In this document: positions 5,161 to 5,165 of the stretch, piece by piece
Layout of the letters: the number at the start of each line of letters is the position of its first letter
Numbering within the stretch: position 1 is the stretch's first letter
Assembly: GCA_003662515.1 (NCBI GenBank)
Contig: QMYF01000057.1
Span: 1 to 5,165 of the forward strand
Length of the DNA: 5,165 nucleotides
DNA from: Candidatus Hecatellales archaeon
GTDB lineage: Archaea > Thermoproteota > Bathyarchaeia > Hecatellales > Hecatellaceae
Reading direction: 5' to 3'
Translations under genes and position numbers: made by a program
Notes under the pieces: model-generated
What the model was told of the DNA's origin: nothing
The model's database searches: none
Seen by the model: only the letters and a program-made list of their open reading frames with translations

Positions 5161-5165
5161 TTAAC

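Overview
The window comes from an archaeon. Position 1-3120 holds six tightly packed plus-strand genes for information processing: DNA primase small subunit PriS (5' end cut by the window), GINS subunit Gins51, ribosomal proteins L44e and S27e, initiation factor aIF2-alpha, and the H/ACA snoRNP protein Nop10. This cluster, which joins replication and translation genes, is a known archaeal arrangement. The GGAGG-type ribosome sites match an archaeal 16S tail. PriS carries an extra CxxC/CxxC insert of a kind I associate with TACK-type archaea (Thermoproteota, perhaps a Bathyarchaeia-like lineage). The lineage guess is tentative; Archaea is firm.

Layout: priS (1-1125, partial) - gins51 (1130-1657) - rpl44e (1654-1929) - rps27e (1946-2143) - aif2A (2143-2943) - nop10 (2950-3120). 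Junctions are 4-nt overlap, 1-nt overlap, or gaps of 4 to 16 nt, which fits one operon with translational coupling. Two genes, gins51 and rps27e, start with TTG behind strong Shine-Dalgarno sequences. No plus-strand promoter lies in the window, because transcription must begin upstream of position 1.

The rest (3117-5144) is one minus-strand gene for a 675-residue, multi-spanning membrane protein of the STT3/AglB oligosaccharyltransferase family. It converges on nop10, and the two stop codons interlock in a shared TTAA. The protein has the STT3 architecture and an undamaged reading frame. However, nearly every hallmark active-site position is changed: the first Asp is Glu, DxD/E is DPS, WWDYG is WWTHG, the SVAE Glu is Ala, the substrate Arg is His, and the DK-motif Lys is Ser. 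It is the most interesting item here and may be a catalytically dead or repurposed AglB paralogue.

The window is over 99% coding. I see no RNA gene, mobile element, CRISPR array or intergenic stretch above 21 bases.
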